From: Thermoprotei archaeon
Lineage (GTDB): Archaea; Thermoproteota; Thermoprotei_A; Sulfolobales; WANQ01
Direction of reading: 5' to 3'
Assembly: GCA_027038805.1 (NCBI GenBank)
Contig: JALWGO010000233.1
Coordinates: 1-27,555, forward strand
Length of the DNA stretch: 27,555 bases
Both the position numbers and the translations under genes were made by a program. The notes beneath the pieces are model-generated. The model was not told where the DNA came from. It made no database searches and saw only the letters and a list, made by a program, of their open reading frames with translations. Shown here piece by piece: positions 1 to 6,610 of the stretch (the first letter of the stretch is position 1; the number at the start of each line of letters is the position of its first letter).

Positions 1-399
1 CCCTAAGGCCATGAGCTTTTAGGCTCATGGCCGAGAAATAAGCCCATAGAATACAAACCAATAACCAATCCCAAAAGAAGAGCCCTACCCAGACACCCCA
101 TCCCCTGGGAGCCCTCGAAGCCCAAGGGATCTCCCCCAAAGGAAACCCCCAGGTCTCTGGGGTGAGGGGTATACTCCTGCTCCCCTCGGGTCTTATCTTA
201 CCCGAGGGTGAGGGAGCTACCCCGTGAGGCTGATCCCTCCCCCCAGCTCAGTCCCGGGGGTTTCCCGGGGAGTCCCGGCTTCTTGGGCCCCCTTGGGCGG
301 GGTTGTTCTGGGCGGGGCTCTTCTTTTGGGATTGGTTATTGGTTTGTATTCTATGGGCTTATTTCTCGGCCATGAGCCTAAAAGCTCATGGCCTTAGGG
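1..399 (+). repeat. Giant inverted repeat / hairpin with 85-nt perfect arms
   Basis: Positions 1-85 are the exact reverse complement of 315-399. Each arm also contains its own hairpin, with a 10-bp stem and 6-nt loop (7-32 and 368-393). Pairing continues inward with interruptions: 88-93 with 307-312, 121-128 with 290-297, 141-150 with 256-265, and 157-170 with 233-246 (one mismatch, one G-T), ending near a local hairpin at 183-190/201-208. The whole block can therefore fold as one very long hairpin. The left arm starts at the first base of the window, so it may extend further. No transposase gene is nearby. It could be the first module of a large structured RNA, a non-autonomous element with terminal inverted repeats, or a cruciform-forming DNA site. 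Confidence 0.9.
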
Positions 400-444
400 C
401 CTAGGAGCTTTACTGCTCCTAGGGAGTTATCTAGGAGCAGATAA
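400..444 (+). other. Two short hairpins bridging the two large folds
   Basis: Positions 400-408 pair with 415-423 (9 bp, loop TTTACT), and 427-432 pair with 439-444 (6 bp, loop AGGAGC). CTAGGAGC occurs in both, at 401 and 431. Together they leave almost no unpaired base between the hairpin ending at 399 and the three-way junction starting at 446. This suggests that 1-667 is one continuous structured unit; that link is an inference. Confidence 0.6.
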
Positions 445-667
445 TCCCAACCCAAACCCAGAGATATGACGGAGCCCAAGGATTCCGCCGGACTCGGGGG
501 AGCCTGGAGGGAGAGGCAGCTTGCCCGCGGGGCTGTCTTCTCCTTCTGGGTTCCCCCGAGTTGAATCCTTGGGCTCCGTGGGGCCGGGCGACGGTTGCCA
601 GGGGCCTCGGGCTACCGGCGGGCTCGGGGTTTCCTGGGGCCGTTGTCTGGCCTCGGTTGGGTTGGGG
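445..667 (+). ncRNA. GC-rich structured RNA with a closed three-way junction, unknown family
   Basis: A closing helix joins 446-455 to 657-666 (10 bp, perfect). Inside are two long hairpins. The first pairs 469-485 with 563-579 perfectly, then 491-516 with 537-562, with a loop near 521-531. The second pairs 579-594 with 640-655, then 598-613 with 621-637, with a loop at 614-620. Many pairs are G-T in the plus strand (for example 586-648, 588-646, 590-644, 506-547, 509-544, 515-538). These would be A-C mismatches in a minus-strand RNA, so the plus strand is transcribed. The segment is far richer in G+C than the neighbouring genes, as expected for a stable RNA in a hyperthermophile. I could not match it to SRP RNA, RNase P RNA, rRNA, tRNA or a guide RNA. 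It may be only the 3' module of a longer RNA starting at or before base 1. Confidence 0.7.
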
Positions 668-672
668 GCCAG

Positions 673-690
673 TCTTCTCTTTTTGTTTGT
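673..690 (+). terminator. T-rich tract after the structured RNA
   Basis: A pyrimidine/T-rich run (TCTTCTCTTTTTGTTTGT) begins 6 nt after the closing helix of the structured RNA. Archaeal transcription commonly stops at such T tracts, so this fits a 3' end for a plus-strand RNA. Confidence 0.45.
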
Positions 691-730
691 CTACAGTTTT
701 CATTGCGTTCTATGTTAGAGAAAGTGTTTT

Positions 731-743
731 TATATTTGCGTAT
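731..743 (+). promoter_or_regulatory. TATA-like element before the MFS gene
   Basis: The AT-rich stretch GTTTTTATATTTG lies about 50 bp before the MFS ATG at 789. A start site about 26 bp downstream would give a leader of roughly 25 nt. This is a position-and-composition call only. Confidence 0.35.
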
Positions 744-788
744 AGTTATTTTTGTAGTTAGAGTTAGTATTGTGGTGTCTAGTATTTC

Positions 789-2009
789 ATGAGGTACCTT
801 GAAGCCGGTCTTGATAGGAAGTGTGGTGGTAACGTTGGTGTTGTTATCTGTTTGATGGCTTATACTGTTTTTACTGCTTCTTTTTCTCTTTTAGGTATGT
901 TTGTATACCAGTATCTTTTCAGTAGGGTTACTGTTTCGAATGTTACCTTTATGCTTGCATTGTTTTCTGTATTATATATTTTCTCTATGATTATCGCTGG
1001 TGTTTTTATTGACTTGTTTGGGGGAGAGAAATTTATTATGGTTTCTTTTTCCTTGCTGACTTCTTTCTTATTAACTATTACTGCTATATATGTATCCGAT
1101 GGGTTAACCTCTAATACTATTACAGCCTTGCTCGCCTGTACTATTGCCTGGCTTCCCATTGCTTTGGGCTCCTATATTCGTAGCCATATTGATGTTTCAT
1201 GTCGTGGTACCATTTATGGGCTTGGAACTGGTGTTGGTAGTCTGATTGCTTTCGGACTATATAATTTGATTAATGTTTTCCCTCTACGTGTTATTATAGC
1301 ATTAGTGGGTGTTATTATAGCAGCTGCTGGTATAGCCGTATTATTATTAGTTGAGAATGGAATGTGGTTTAAGAGAAGAGTGTTTAAACCATCTCAGCTA
1401 TTTTATCGCCGAGTGCCTTCTCTTAGTTTAGGTATTTTTGTCTTTTATACTATGGCTGGTTTTGTGAGCGTAAAGCTTTACCCAATGCTTGGAGAATTTT
1501 CACTTAGTATTATGGCTTATACCGTAACCGTACCCTACCTGGTATTTGTTATAACTGCTGGTTTCCTCATAGACTTTATTGGTAGAAGACCTATAGGGGT
1601 AACCGGGTTCATTATACTTAGCATTGGCAATACGTTTCTCGCATTATTTGAGGATAGCTCCTCTATACTGTTTTCAACTATTATACCATTGATTATTATT
1701 AGAGTAGCATATAGTTTTATAGACGTCTACTCCGTTGTAACGCTAATAGACTTGGCTGGGAGGAGAAGTAAGGGGATCACAATCGCGATTGGGTTAACGG
1801 CTATGTCCACTGGTATTCTCTTAGGCTCGCTTCTAGCCGGGCTTGTAGAGGCTAGTAGGCTTGGAGTAATCATGGGTACGTTGATATTGATTGCCTCAAT
1901 ATATATCGTTTTGAGAATACCCGAGACGCTGCCTAAGAGGACGGTAAAGAAGGATGAGATATTAAAATATATTGATAAGGCTAAGAAGATCGCTGAGAAA
2001 GAATTGTAA
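789..2009 (+). CDS. Major facilitator superfamily (MFS) transporter
   Basis: A 406-residue integral membrane protein with about 12 hydrophobic segments, the usual MFS length and layout. The loop after residue 240 carries DFIGRRPIG, the MFS motif A pattern D-x-x-G-R-R-x-x-G, and DLFGGEKF in the first half is a degenerate copy, as expected from the duplicated 6+6 fold. The hydrophilic C-terminus is Lys-rich and cytoplasmic. The substrate cannot be told from sequence. The ATG at 789 has no obvious Shine-Dalgarno site. The last 29 bp overlap the end of the convergent ParA-like gene. The first half uses many T-ending codons, unlike the A-ending bias of other plus-strand genes here, which could mean different ancestry. 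Confidence 0.85.
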   Translation: MRYLEAGLDRKCGGNVGVVICLMAYTVFTASFSLLGMFVYQYLFSRVTVSNVTFMLALFSVLYIFSMIIAGVFIDLFGGEKFIMVSFSLLTSFLLTITAIYVSDGLTSNTITALLACTIAWLPIALGSYIRSHIDVSCRGTIYGLGTGVGSLIAFGLYNLINVFPLRVIIALVGVIIAAAGIAVLLLVENGMWFKRRVFKPSQLFYRRVPSLSLGIFVFYTMAGFVSVKLYPMLGEFSLSIMAYTVTVPYLVFVITAGFLIDFIGRRPIGVTGFIILSIGNTFLALFEDSSSILFSTIIPLIIIRVAYSFIDVYSVVTLIDLAGRRSKGITIAIGLTAMSTGILLGSLLAGLVEASRLGVIMGTLILIASIYIVLRIPETLPKRTVKKDEILKYIDKAKKIAEKEL

Positions 2010-2772
2010 TCCTATCAGCTATACTCTCTATTATCCTTGTAAACGGGTGGTCGGGTCTAGATAACACTAGGTATTCTACGCCATTACTGAGGACTACATC
2101 GTTGTAGTATGGTACTGCTGCTAGTAAGGGTATTTTGAGCTCACTCGATATTTTCTCTCCGAGTTCGATTGCTTGGCTTATGTCTGGTGTTGGAGTCTTA
2201 TTTACCACTAAGTAGGACTTCGTTTTTATCGTATCGTATATCTCCTTTATGAAGGCTAGGGCTCCCTTAATATCAACTCTATCTGGTACAACGACCAGTA
2301 TTATGTTATCGCTTGCTATGAGAGCGTTTATCGAGGAGTAATGTATTCCAGGACTTGTATCAAAGAAAATATAGTCGTATTCTTCTCCCAAGGTCTTTCT
2401 TATGCGTATTAGTTTTTTGAGCGCATTCATCTCCCATCTACGGGACTTTCCTAGGGTCTCCTTTATAGCATCTATATCTGGGTTTGCAAGACTCGCCTTA
2501 AACTTGCCCTTTAATCCAAACTCGTCTGTTAAGTCTATGAGTGTTTCCTCAAAGCCGCACTCGTCTTCGAGGTAGTCATTTATCCAGTATCTTACTGACG
2601 GTTCTCGTAGCATGTAGTAGAGGCTTGGAGCCCTCATGTCAAGGTCTACTAATAGTACATTGTATCCTTTTTTTGCAAGCATTAGGGAGAGGTTTAGTGA
2701 GAGAACACTTTTACCCGAGCCTCCTCGATGTGAGTGAATTGTATATATTGTTGCATTCAAGCAGGTGTACAC
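1981..2772 (-). CDS. ParA/MinD-family ATPase (SIMIBI class)
   Basis: 263 residues. The N-terminal deviant Walker A reads RGGSGKS (residues 16-22), followed by switch I LVDLDMRAPS (41-50) and Walker B IFFDTSPG (135-142), all typical of the ParA/MinD/SegA family that binds ATP, dimerises, and positions DNA or protein complexes. The usual first signature lysine of KGGxGKS is Arg16 here. There is no C-terminal amphipathic membrane-targeting helix as clear as in MinD. The start is a GTG at 2772; a TTG four codons downstream is possible. The upstream gene on the same strand is a winged-helix protein 49 bp away, giving a ParA plus DNA-binding-protein pair, but a TATA-like element in the gap suggests it can also be transcribed alone. 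Its role (DNA segregation or other positioning) is inferred. Confidence 0.85.
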   Translation of the reverse strand: MYTCLNATIYTIHSHRGGSGKSVLSLNLSLMLAKKGYNVLLVDLDMRAPSLYYMLREPSVRYWINDYLEDECGFEETLIDLTDEFGLKGKFKASLANPDIDAIKETLGKSRRWEMNALKKLIRIRKTLGEEYDYIFFDTSPGIHYSSINALIASDNIILVVVPDRVDIKGALAFIKEIYDTIKTKSYLVVNKTPTPDISQAIELGEKISSELKIPLLAAVPYYNDVVLSNGVEYLVLSRPDHPFTRIIESIADRITILSQRSS

Positions 2773-2802
2773 CCCATTTTACTATTCTATTATGGTGTTA
2801 TA

Positions 2803-2814
2803 GGATATTATATC
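2803..2814 (-). promoter_or_regulatory. TATA-like element for the ParA-like gene
   Basis: On the minus strand this reads approximately GATATAATATCC. It is about 35 bp upstream of the GTG at 2772, which predicts a very short leader. Nearby ACACC and GGTGT half-sites flank the gap and could be an operator. Confidence 0.4.
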
Positions 2815-2821
2815 TATCCCG

Positions 2822-3247
2822 CTACTCGCGGGGAAAGTAGAAGTACACTTTCCTCCCCTTCCTCTTCTTTGCTATATACCCCATAGCTACTAGCTGGTTC
2901 AGATAAGCGCTTTCAACTGCTCTAGCTCTACCAGTCTCTCTTGAAACCTCTTCTGCTGTTGCCTCTCCTCCAAGTTTAGCTAGCGCTATAGCTGTTCTAC
3001 GCAAGTGATCTGGAAGTGATAGTAGGGTTATTGCATCTAAGTACTCAGTTAGCTGGCTATATGCTTCTGGCGCCTCCGGCATTGCATGCGGTTTTCTTTC
3101 GAGCATGTCTATTATTCTCTCTAATAATGTTATGATGCGATCTAGCTTAGCGTTTAATGCATGGTATATGTCGTCTCGATTCACTATATTCTCTAGATGA
3201 CTTGAACTGTTCCTATTTTTCTCCAAGGTGTGATCAACTCTAGGCAA
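2822..3247 (-). CDS. Winged helix-turn-helix DNA-binding protein with N-terminal coiled coil
   Basis: 141 residues. Residues 26-52 form a heptad-like amphipathic helix (LDRIITLLERIIDMLERK), likely for dimerisation. Residues about 79-139 form a winged helix with a recognition-helix region TGRARAVESAYLNQLVAMG and a basic wing KKRKGRKVYFYF. This is the crenarchaeal small wHTH type. It lies directly upstream of the ParA-like gene on the same strand. It may regulate that pair, or act as the DNA-binding adaptor of a ParA-type system as AspA does in the crenarchaeal plasmid pNOB8; the latter is speculation from context. The start is a TTG at 3247; a later TTG within the first 10 codons is possible. 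Confidence 0.75.
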   Translation of the reverse strand: MPRVDHTLEKNRNSSSHLENIVNRDDIYHALNAKLDRIITLLERIIDMLERKPHAMPEAPEAYSQLTEYLDAITLLSLPDHLRRTAIALAKLGGEATAEEVSRETGRARAVESAYLNQLVAMGYIAKKRKGRKVYFYFPRE

Positions 3248-3326
3248 TGTACTTATACTAGGCTACATATTATATGGTAAGCATGTTATAAAAGTGTTTT
3301 TAAGTTGAACAACTGCACATAAGTTC

Positions 3327-4118
3327 TTACCGGAAGCCCGGCCGTATCGGTGGTGGGGGATATTGTTCTTCTTCTAATACTATGTTCTTTACCGAGTTGA
3401 ATGCTAGCATGCTTATTATTGACGCTATGATTCCGAGTATAAAGCCTATTATACCAGCTAGCAATGCTGATCCAAGCATGCCTAATAGTTCTGTAGTTAT
3501 CTCGCTCGGTAATACTCCACTAGATATATTGGTTAATGATGTATTGTTTACAATTGCTATCCCGGTTTCACCTATACTACCAGCTATTATAGCTGGCAAG
3601 ATCTTCGCGATAGCATGTATTATTAGGACTAATGCTATTACCCTTGCAATAAAGGCTGCACTCCACGTAAACATCGCGTACTTAAAGGTTGATATATTTA
3701 GGAGCTTATAGGCCTTATAATGAGCTATTATGTGGAAAAACTCGCCGACCAGATATATTTCAAGTGCAACTACTATTGCCACGATCAACGAGTTTACAAA
3801 TGTTTGAGCATCCATAATACTAGTACTAGAAGCATTTACAGTTAAAGTAGCCGACGATATTGCCATGAAAACTCCGATTATACCAGCAGCAATAGCTATT
3901 ATGGGCGCTAAGATTAAGATCAAGCCTATTATCTTCAACGAGGATGCTCGGGCCCACCCGCCTAGCAGAAACCATGCCACCCCAACTATGATCCAACCGA
4001 TAAATCCGACTATTATGCCGAAAACAAATAATCCTAGAAGAGAGCCTACGAGCAATAGAATGTATCCTATGAGTCCTAGATTAGCTATAGTCTCCTTACT
4101 AGCCATAAGCCTAACCAC
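3327..4118 (-). CDS. Polytopic membrane protein, possibly DUF996 family, with Pro-rich tail
   Basis: 263 residues with about five to six hydrophobic segments and a large, mostly hydrophobic middle. The layout and length resemble archaeal DUF996 integral membrane proteins; this assignment is from memory of the family and is tentative. The C-terminus is a short charged and Pro-rich tail, EEEQYPPPPIRPGFR. Two other membrane proteins in this window also end in poly-proline tails. The GTG at 4118 gives the longest form; the ATG at 4106 (MASKETIANLG) is an equally good start. It is divergent from the sugar dehydrogenase and separated by 79 bp from the winged-helix gene downstream. Function unknown. 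Confidence 0.7.
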   Translation of the reverse strand: MVRLMASKETIANLGLIGYILLLVGSLLGLFVFGIIVGFIGWIIVGVAWFLLGGWARASSLKIIGLILILAPIIAIAAGIIGVFMAISSATLTVNASSTSIMDAQTFVNSLIVAIVVALEIYLVGEFFHIIAHYKAYKLLNISTFKYAMFTWSAAFIARVIALVLIIHAIAKILPAIIAGSIGETGIAIVNNTSLTNISSGVLPSEITTELLGMLGSALLAGIIGFILGIIASIISMLAFNSVKNIVLEEEQYPPPPIRPGFR

Positions 4119-4218
4119 TCTCTACTACTAGCCTAAACATAGGTGGCTGGCATCTTAATTCTTTCTGCAGGAAAACTAGTATAGTTTCCCTCTACACATT
4201 ATCACTAGGGTCAAGGAA

Positions 4219-5589
4219 GTGGCTGGTAAGAGTAAATGGGATCCGAGTATAATAGCTGGTAAACTATTGGATGGAGAATTAGGAGTATCTGTTTACGGAT
4301 TAGGCTATATAGGGCTAGGAGTTCTAGCCGTACTAGCTAGAGCTCGAGTAAAGAGAATTTACGGAGTAGACATAGATGAAGGGAAATTAAGAAAACTGTC
4401 TAGAGGAGAAATAAGACACCCCGATAAACTCGTTGTCGAATGGATTAAAAAGGGATTAGAGGAGGGAAGAATCACTTTAACTAGTAATGGCGTTGACGCA
4501 TCAAGGGAGACGGATATAAAGATAGTTGACGTCCCCCTAGGCTTGACTAGTAGTGGGGAACCCGATTACACTAGTATTGATGCCGCCTTAGAAAGCATTG
4601 GCAAGGGATTAAAGCATGGGGATCTAGTAATAGTTGAGACAACGCTTCCACCACTAGCATTAAGAGAACACGTTAAACCATTACTCGAAGACGTGAGTGG
4701 GCTTAGAGTAGGTGATGACTTCTACTTAGCTTATAGTCCCGAAAGGGTGATGATTGAGAGAATAGTATATGATATCGAGGAGGCTTACCCCAAACTCATT
4801 GGAGGATTAGACAAGGATAGTATAGAGTATGCTAGAGCATTCTACCAAGTCTTCACGCGCAAAGGAGTGATTACCGAGGACGCACTAGTAGTAGAACTCG
4901 CAAAGATATTCGAGGCAATATACCGTGACGTAAACATAGCTTTAGCCAATGAGCTAGCATGGATAACTAGAAAGCTTGGAGCAAGCTATGAAAGGGTAAA
5001 GAAGCTGGCTTCAACAAACCCCTACGTACACCTCCATAACCCTGGCTCGGGTGTGGGAGGAGCCTGTCTTCCCGTCTACCCATACTTTCTACTCGATAAA
5101 GCCGAGAAAAATAACATGGAATTAAGACTAGTAGCTACAGCGAGACGCGTAAATAGTTTACAGCCTAAGAGGATTATAGAACTAGTTCAAGAAGCATCAA
5201 ACAAGCTCAGCTTACCTAAACCTAGAATCCTAGTGCTTGGCGTAGCTTATCGTGGCGGTATTTGGGATACAAGGAATTCTCCAAGTCTTGAAATCATAAA
5301 ACTCCTAAAGGAAAAAGGATTCAATGTTAGAGTAAGCGATCCATACTATGAGGGCACAGTACTAGGCATTAGAGTGGTAGGAGACTCTGAGAGCGCTATT
5401 AGAGGAGTAGACATAATAATTGTTGCGACATGTCATCCACAATATAGGTATCTATCAACTAGAAGACTACTAGAGGCTTCAGGCAAAGATAAAATAGTAG
5501 TAATAGATTCATGCAATATTATCAAGTTAGAGCCCACTCACGGAAGAATACTATATACCAGTGTTGGGAGCCCATGGACTAGTATCTAG
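4219..5589 (+). CDS. UDP-glucose/UDP-ManNAc-type sugar dehydrogenase
   Basis: 456 residues, the normal length for the UDP-glucose/GDP-mannose dehydrogenase family, which oxidises the C6 hydroxyl of a nucleotide sugar to a carboxylate with two NAD+. The N-terminal Rossmann motif is GLGYIG (27-32). The active-site segment PGSGVGGACLPVYPYFL places the catalytic cysteine at residue 283. The C-terminal UDP-binding domain has GVAYRGGIWDTRNSPS. TTLPP at 141-145 and AYSPER at 171-176 are also family motifs. The usual Asp in CLPxDP is Tyr here, and Lys in AYKxG is Arg. The product probably feeds N-glycan or surface-glycan synthesis in the cytoplasm; the exact sugar (glucose versus ManNAc) is not decidable. 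The GTG start at 4219 is preceded by AAGGAA. Confidence 0.85.
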   Translation: MAGKSKWDPSIIAGKLLDGELGVSVYGLGYIGLGVLAVLARARVKRIYGVDIDEGKLRKLSRGEIRHPDKLVVEWIKKGLEEGRITLTSNGVDASRETDIKIVDVPLGLTSSGEPDYTSIDAALESIGKGLKHGDLVIVETTLPPLALREHVKPLLEDVSGLRVGDDFYLAYSPERVMIERIVYDIEEAYPKLIGGLDKDSIEYARAFYQVFTRKGVITEDALVVELAKIFEAIYRDVNIALANELAWITRKLGASYERVKKLASTNPYVHLHNPGSGVGGACLPVYPYFLLDKAEKNNMELRLVATARRVNSLQPKRIIELVQEASNKLSLPKPRILVLGVAYRGGIWDTRNSPSLEIIKLLKEKGFNVRVSDPYYEGTVLGIRVVGDSESAIRGVDIIIVATCHPQYRYLSTRRLLEASGKDKIVVIDSCNIIKLEPTHGRILYTSVGSPWTSI

Positions 5590-5600
5590 ACTTTTTAATA
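5587..5600 (+). promoter_or_regulatory. TATA-like element and SD for the PH-domain gene
   Basis: AGACTTTTTAATAT lies about 45 bp before the GTG at 5635, with GAGGAG at about 5621-5626 as a ribosome binding site. This supports a start separate from the upstream dehydrogenase gene and decides the GTG start. Confidence 0.4.
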
Positions 5601-5634
5601 TGTTCAACACATATTCTAGTGAGGAGTAATCTAC

Positions 5635-6492
5635 GTGGAGATAAGACAACCAAATATAATTAAAACATTGAAGCCGCATCCACTAGCCTTTACCCACCTA
5701 TACCTACTATGGATATACATTATTGTTTTAAGCGTTGTATTTTACTTATACCATGATACCATTGAATCCTATGCTGCCACAATACCGTTTCTGGGTACGT
5801 TGATTAAGGGTTATGCTACCCTAACCTTATGGGCTGTACTAATAGTCGTACCAATGCTCATAGTATCGGTTCTAAAAATCGTGTGGAAGTACTTTATACT
5901 AGGCATAGTGATAGGCATAGTCCTACCAATAATACTATGGTATTTCAAACAACCCCTCTACCCTATGCTATATTATACTGGCATAGCTATAGGCGTCATC
6001 GGTATCATAGGAGTAGAACTACATAGAAGAGCACACAGATTCATTATAACGGATAGAGGAATAGTCATGGAGTACCGGGGACTGAGAACTCTAAGAAGAG
6101 AAATACTATACTCCAATATAACTGATATAGTCTTAGAGAAGGGAATACTTGGAAAAATATTCAATTTTGGAAACATAATACCGATAACAGCTTCCGGACT
6201 AGGACTAGGAGAAGATTCATCCCACGTAGCAGTGGGAGCAGCCGTAGGAAAGACAGTAACCGTTGGAGGAGCAGTAATAGGGGGACGGGGAGTAAATGTT
6301 CCGAGAACAAGGAGCTTCTTCATGCTCTACGCAGTGCCAAAACCCGAAGAAGTATACAATATAATCATAGAGGCTATGAGGGCTTCAGAAGAAGCCCCCT
6401 ATCTAAGGAAAATCCTAGACACTCTCAAAAAACAACAAGGTGGATCCGGATCACAACAACCACCTCCACCACCGCCTCCTCCACCAAAATAG
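5635..6492 (+). CDS. Membrane protein with bacterial-type PH (bPH2/YdbT-like) domain and poly-Pro tail
   Basis: 285 residues. About four N-terminal membrane segments (residues about 22-130) are followed by a PH-like domain starting HRFIITDRGIVMEYRG, then ILYSNITDIVLEKG and FGNIIPITAS. This is the pattern of the PF03703-type membrane-associated PH domain. A glycine-rich insertion near 187-222 (GAAVGKTVTVGGAVIGGRG) interrupts the domain. The C-terminus is GGSGSQQ followed by nine prolines and a lysine. The domain is presumably cytoplasmic at the membrane, but its ligand is unknown. The GTG start is supported by an SD. The neighbouring sugar dehydrogenase is on the same strand 45 bp upstream. 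Confidence 0.75.
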   Translation: MEIRQPNIIKTLKPHPLAFTHLYLLWIYIIVLSVVFYLYHDTIESYAATIPFLGTLIKGYATLTLWAVLIVVPMLIVSVLKIVWKYFILGIVIGIVLPIILWYFKQPLYPMLYYTGIAIGVIGIIGVELHRRAHRFIITDRGIVMEYRGLRTLRREILYSNITDIVLEKGILGKIFNFGNIIPITASGLGLGEDSSHVAVGAAVGKTVTVGGAVIGGRGVNVPRTRSFFMLYAVPKPEEVYNIIIEAMRASEEAPYLRKILDTLKKQQGGSGSQQPPPPPPPPPK

Positions 6493-6610
6493 CGTATCGG
6501 AAAACACCTAGTGGATGACTGGACAGCGGAAATAGTTTTTAGGAGTGGAGTTTTTTACACGTAAATTCTTTAAGGCTCTGAGAACACTGATTATCCTAGA
6601 AGAATTTTAG

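Noticed and set aside
1..399. rRNA processing stem
   Set aside because: Archaeal rRNA is flanked by long inverted repeats, but only about 230 nt lie between these arms, far too short for a 16S or 23S gene.
1..667. SRP RNA or RNase P RNA
   Set aside because: I looked on both strands for the SRP helix 8 core (GGAAGGGAGCA type) and the RNase P conserved GGAAGUCC and ACAGAAA blocks; none is present.
431..792. Overlapping short open frames on both strands in the GC-rich stretch
   Set aside because: Their composition (Gly, Pro, Arg, Ser, Trp) is a by-product of GC-rich structured sequence, none matches a family, and the pairing with G-T wobbles explains the region better as RNA.
6493..6610. Possible C/D box sRNA (GGATGACT, CTGA) before tldD
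   Set aside because: The C-like box is poor, the distances to the CTGA motifs do not give guides of about 12 nt, and no terminal stem is present.
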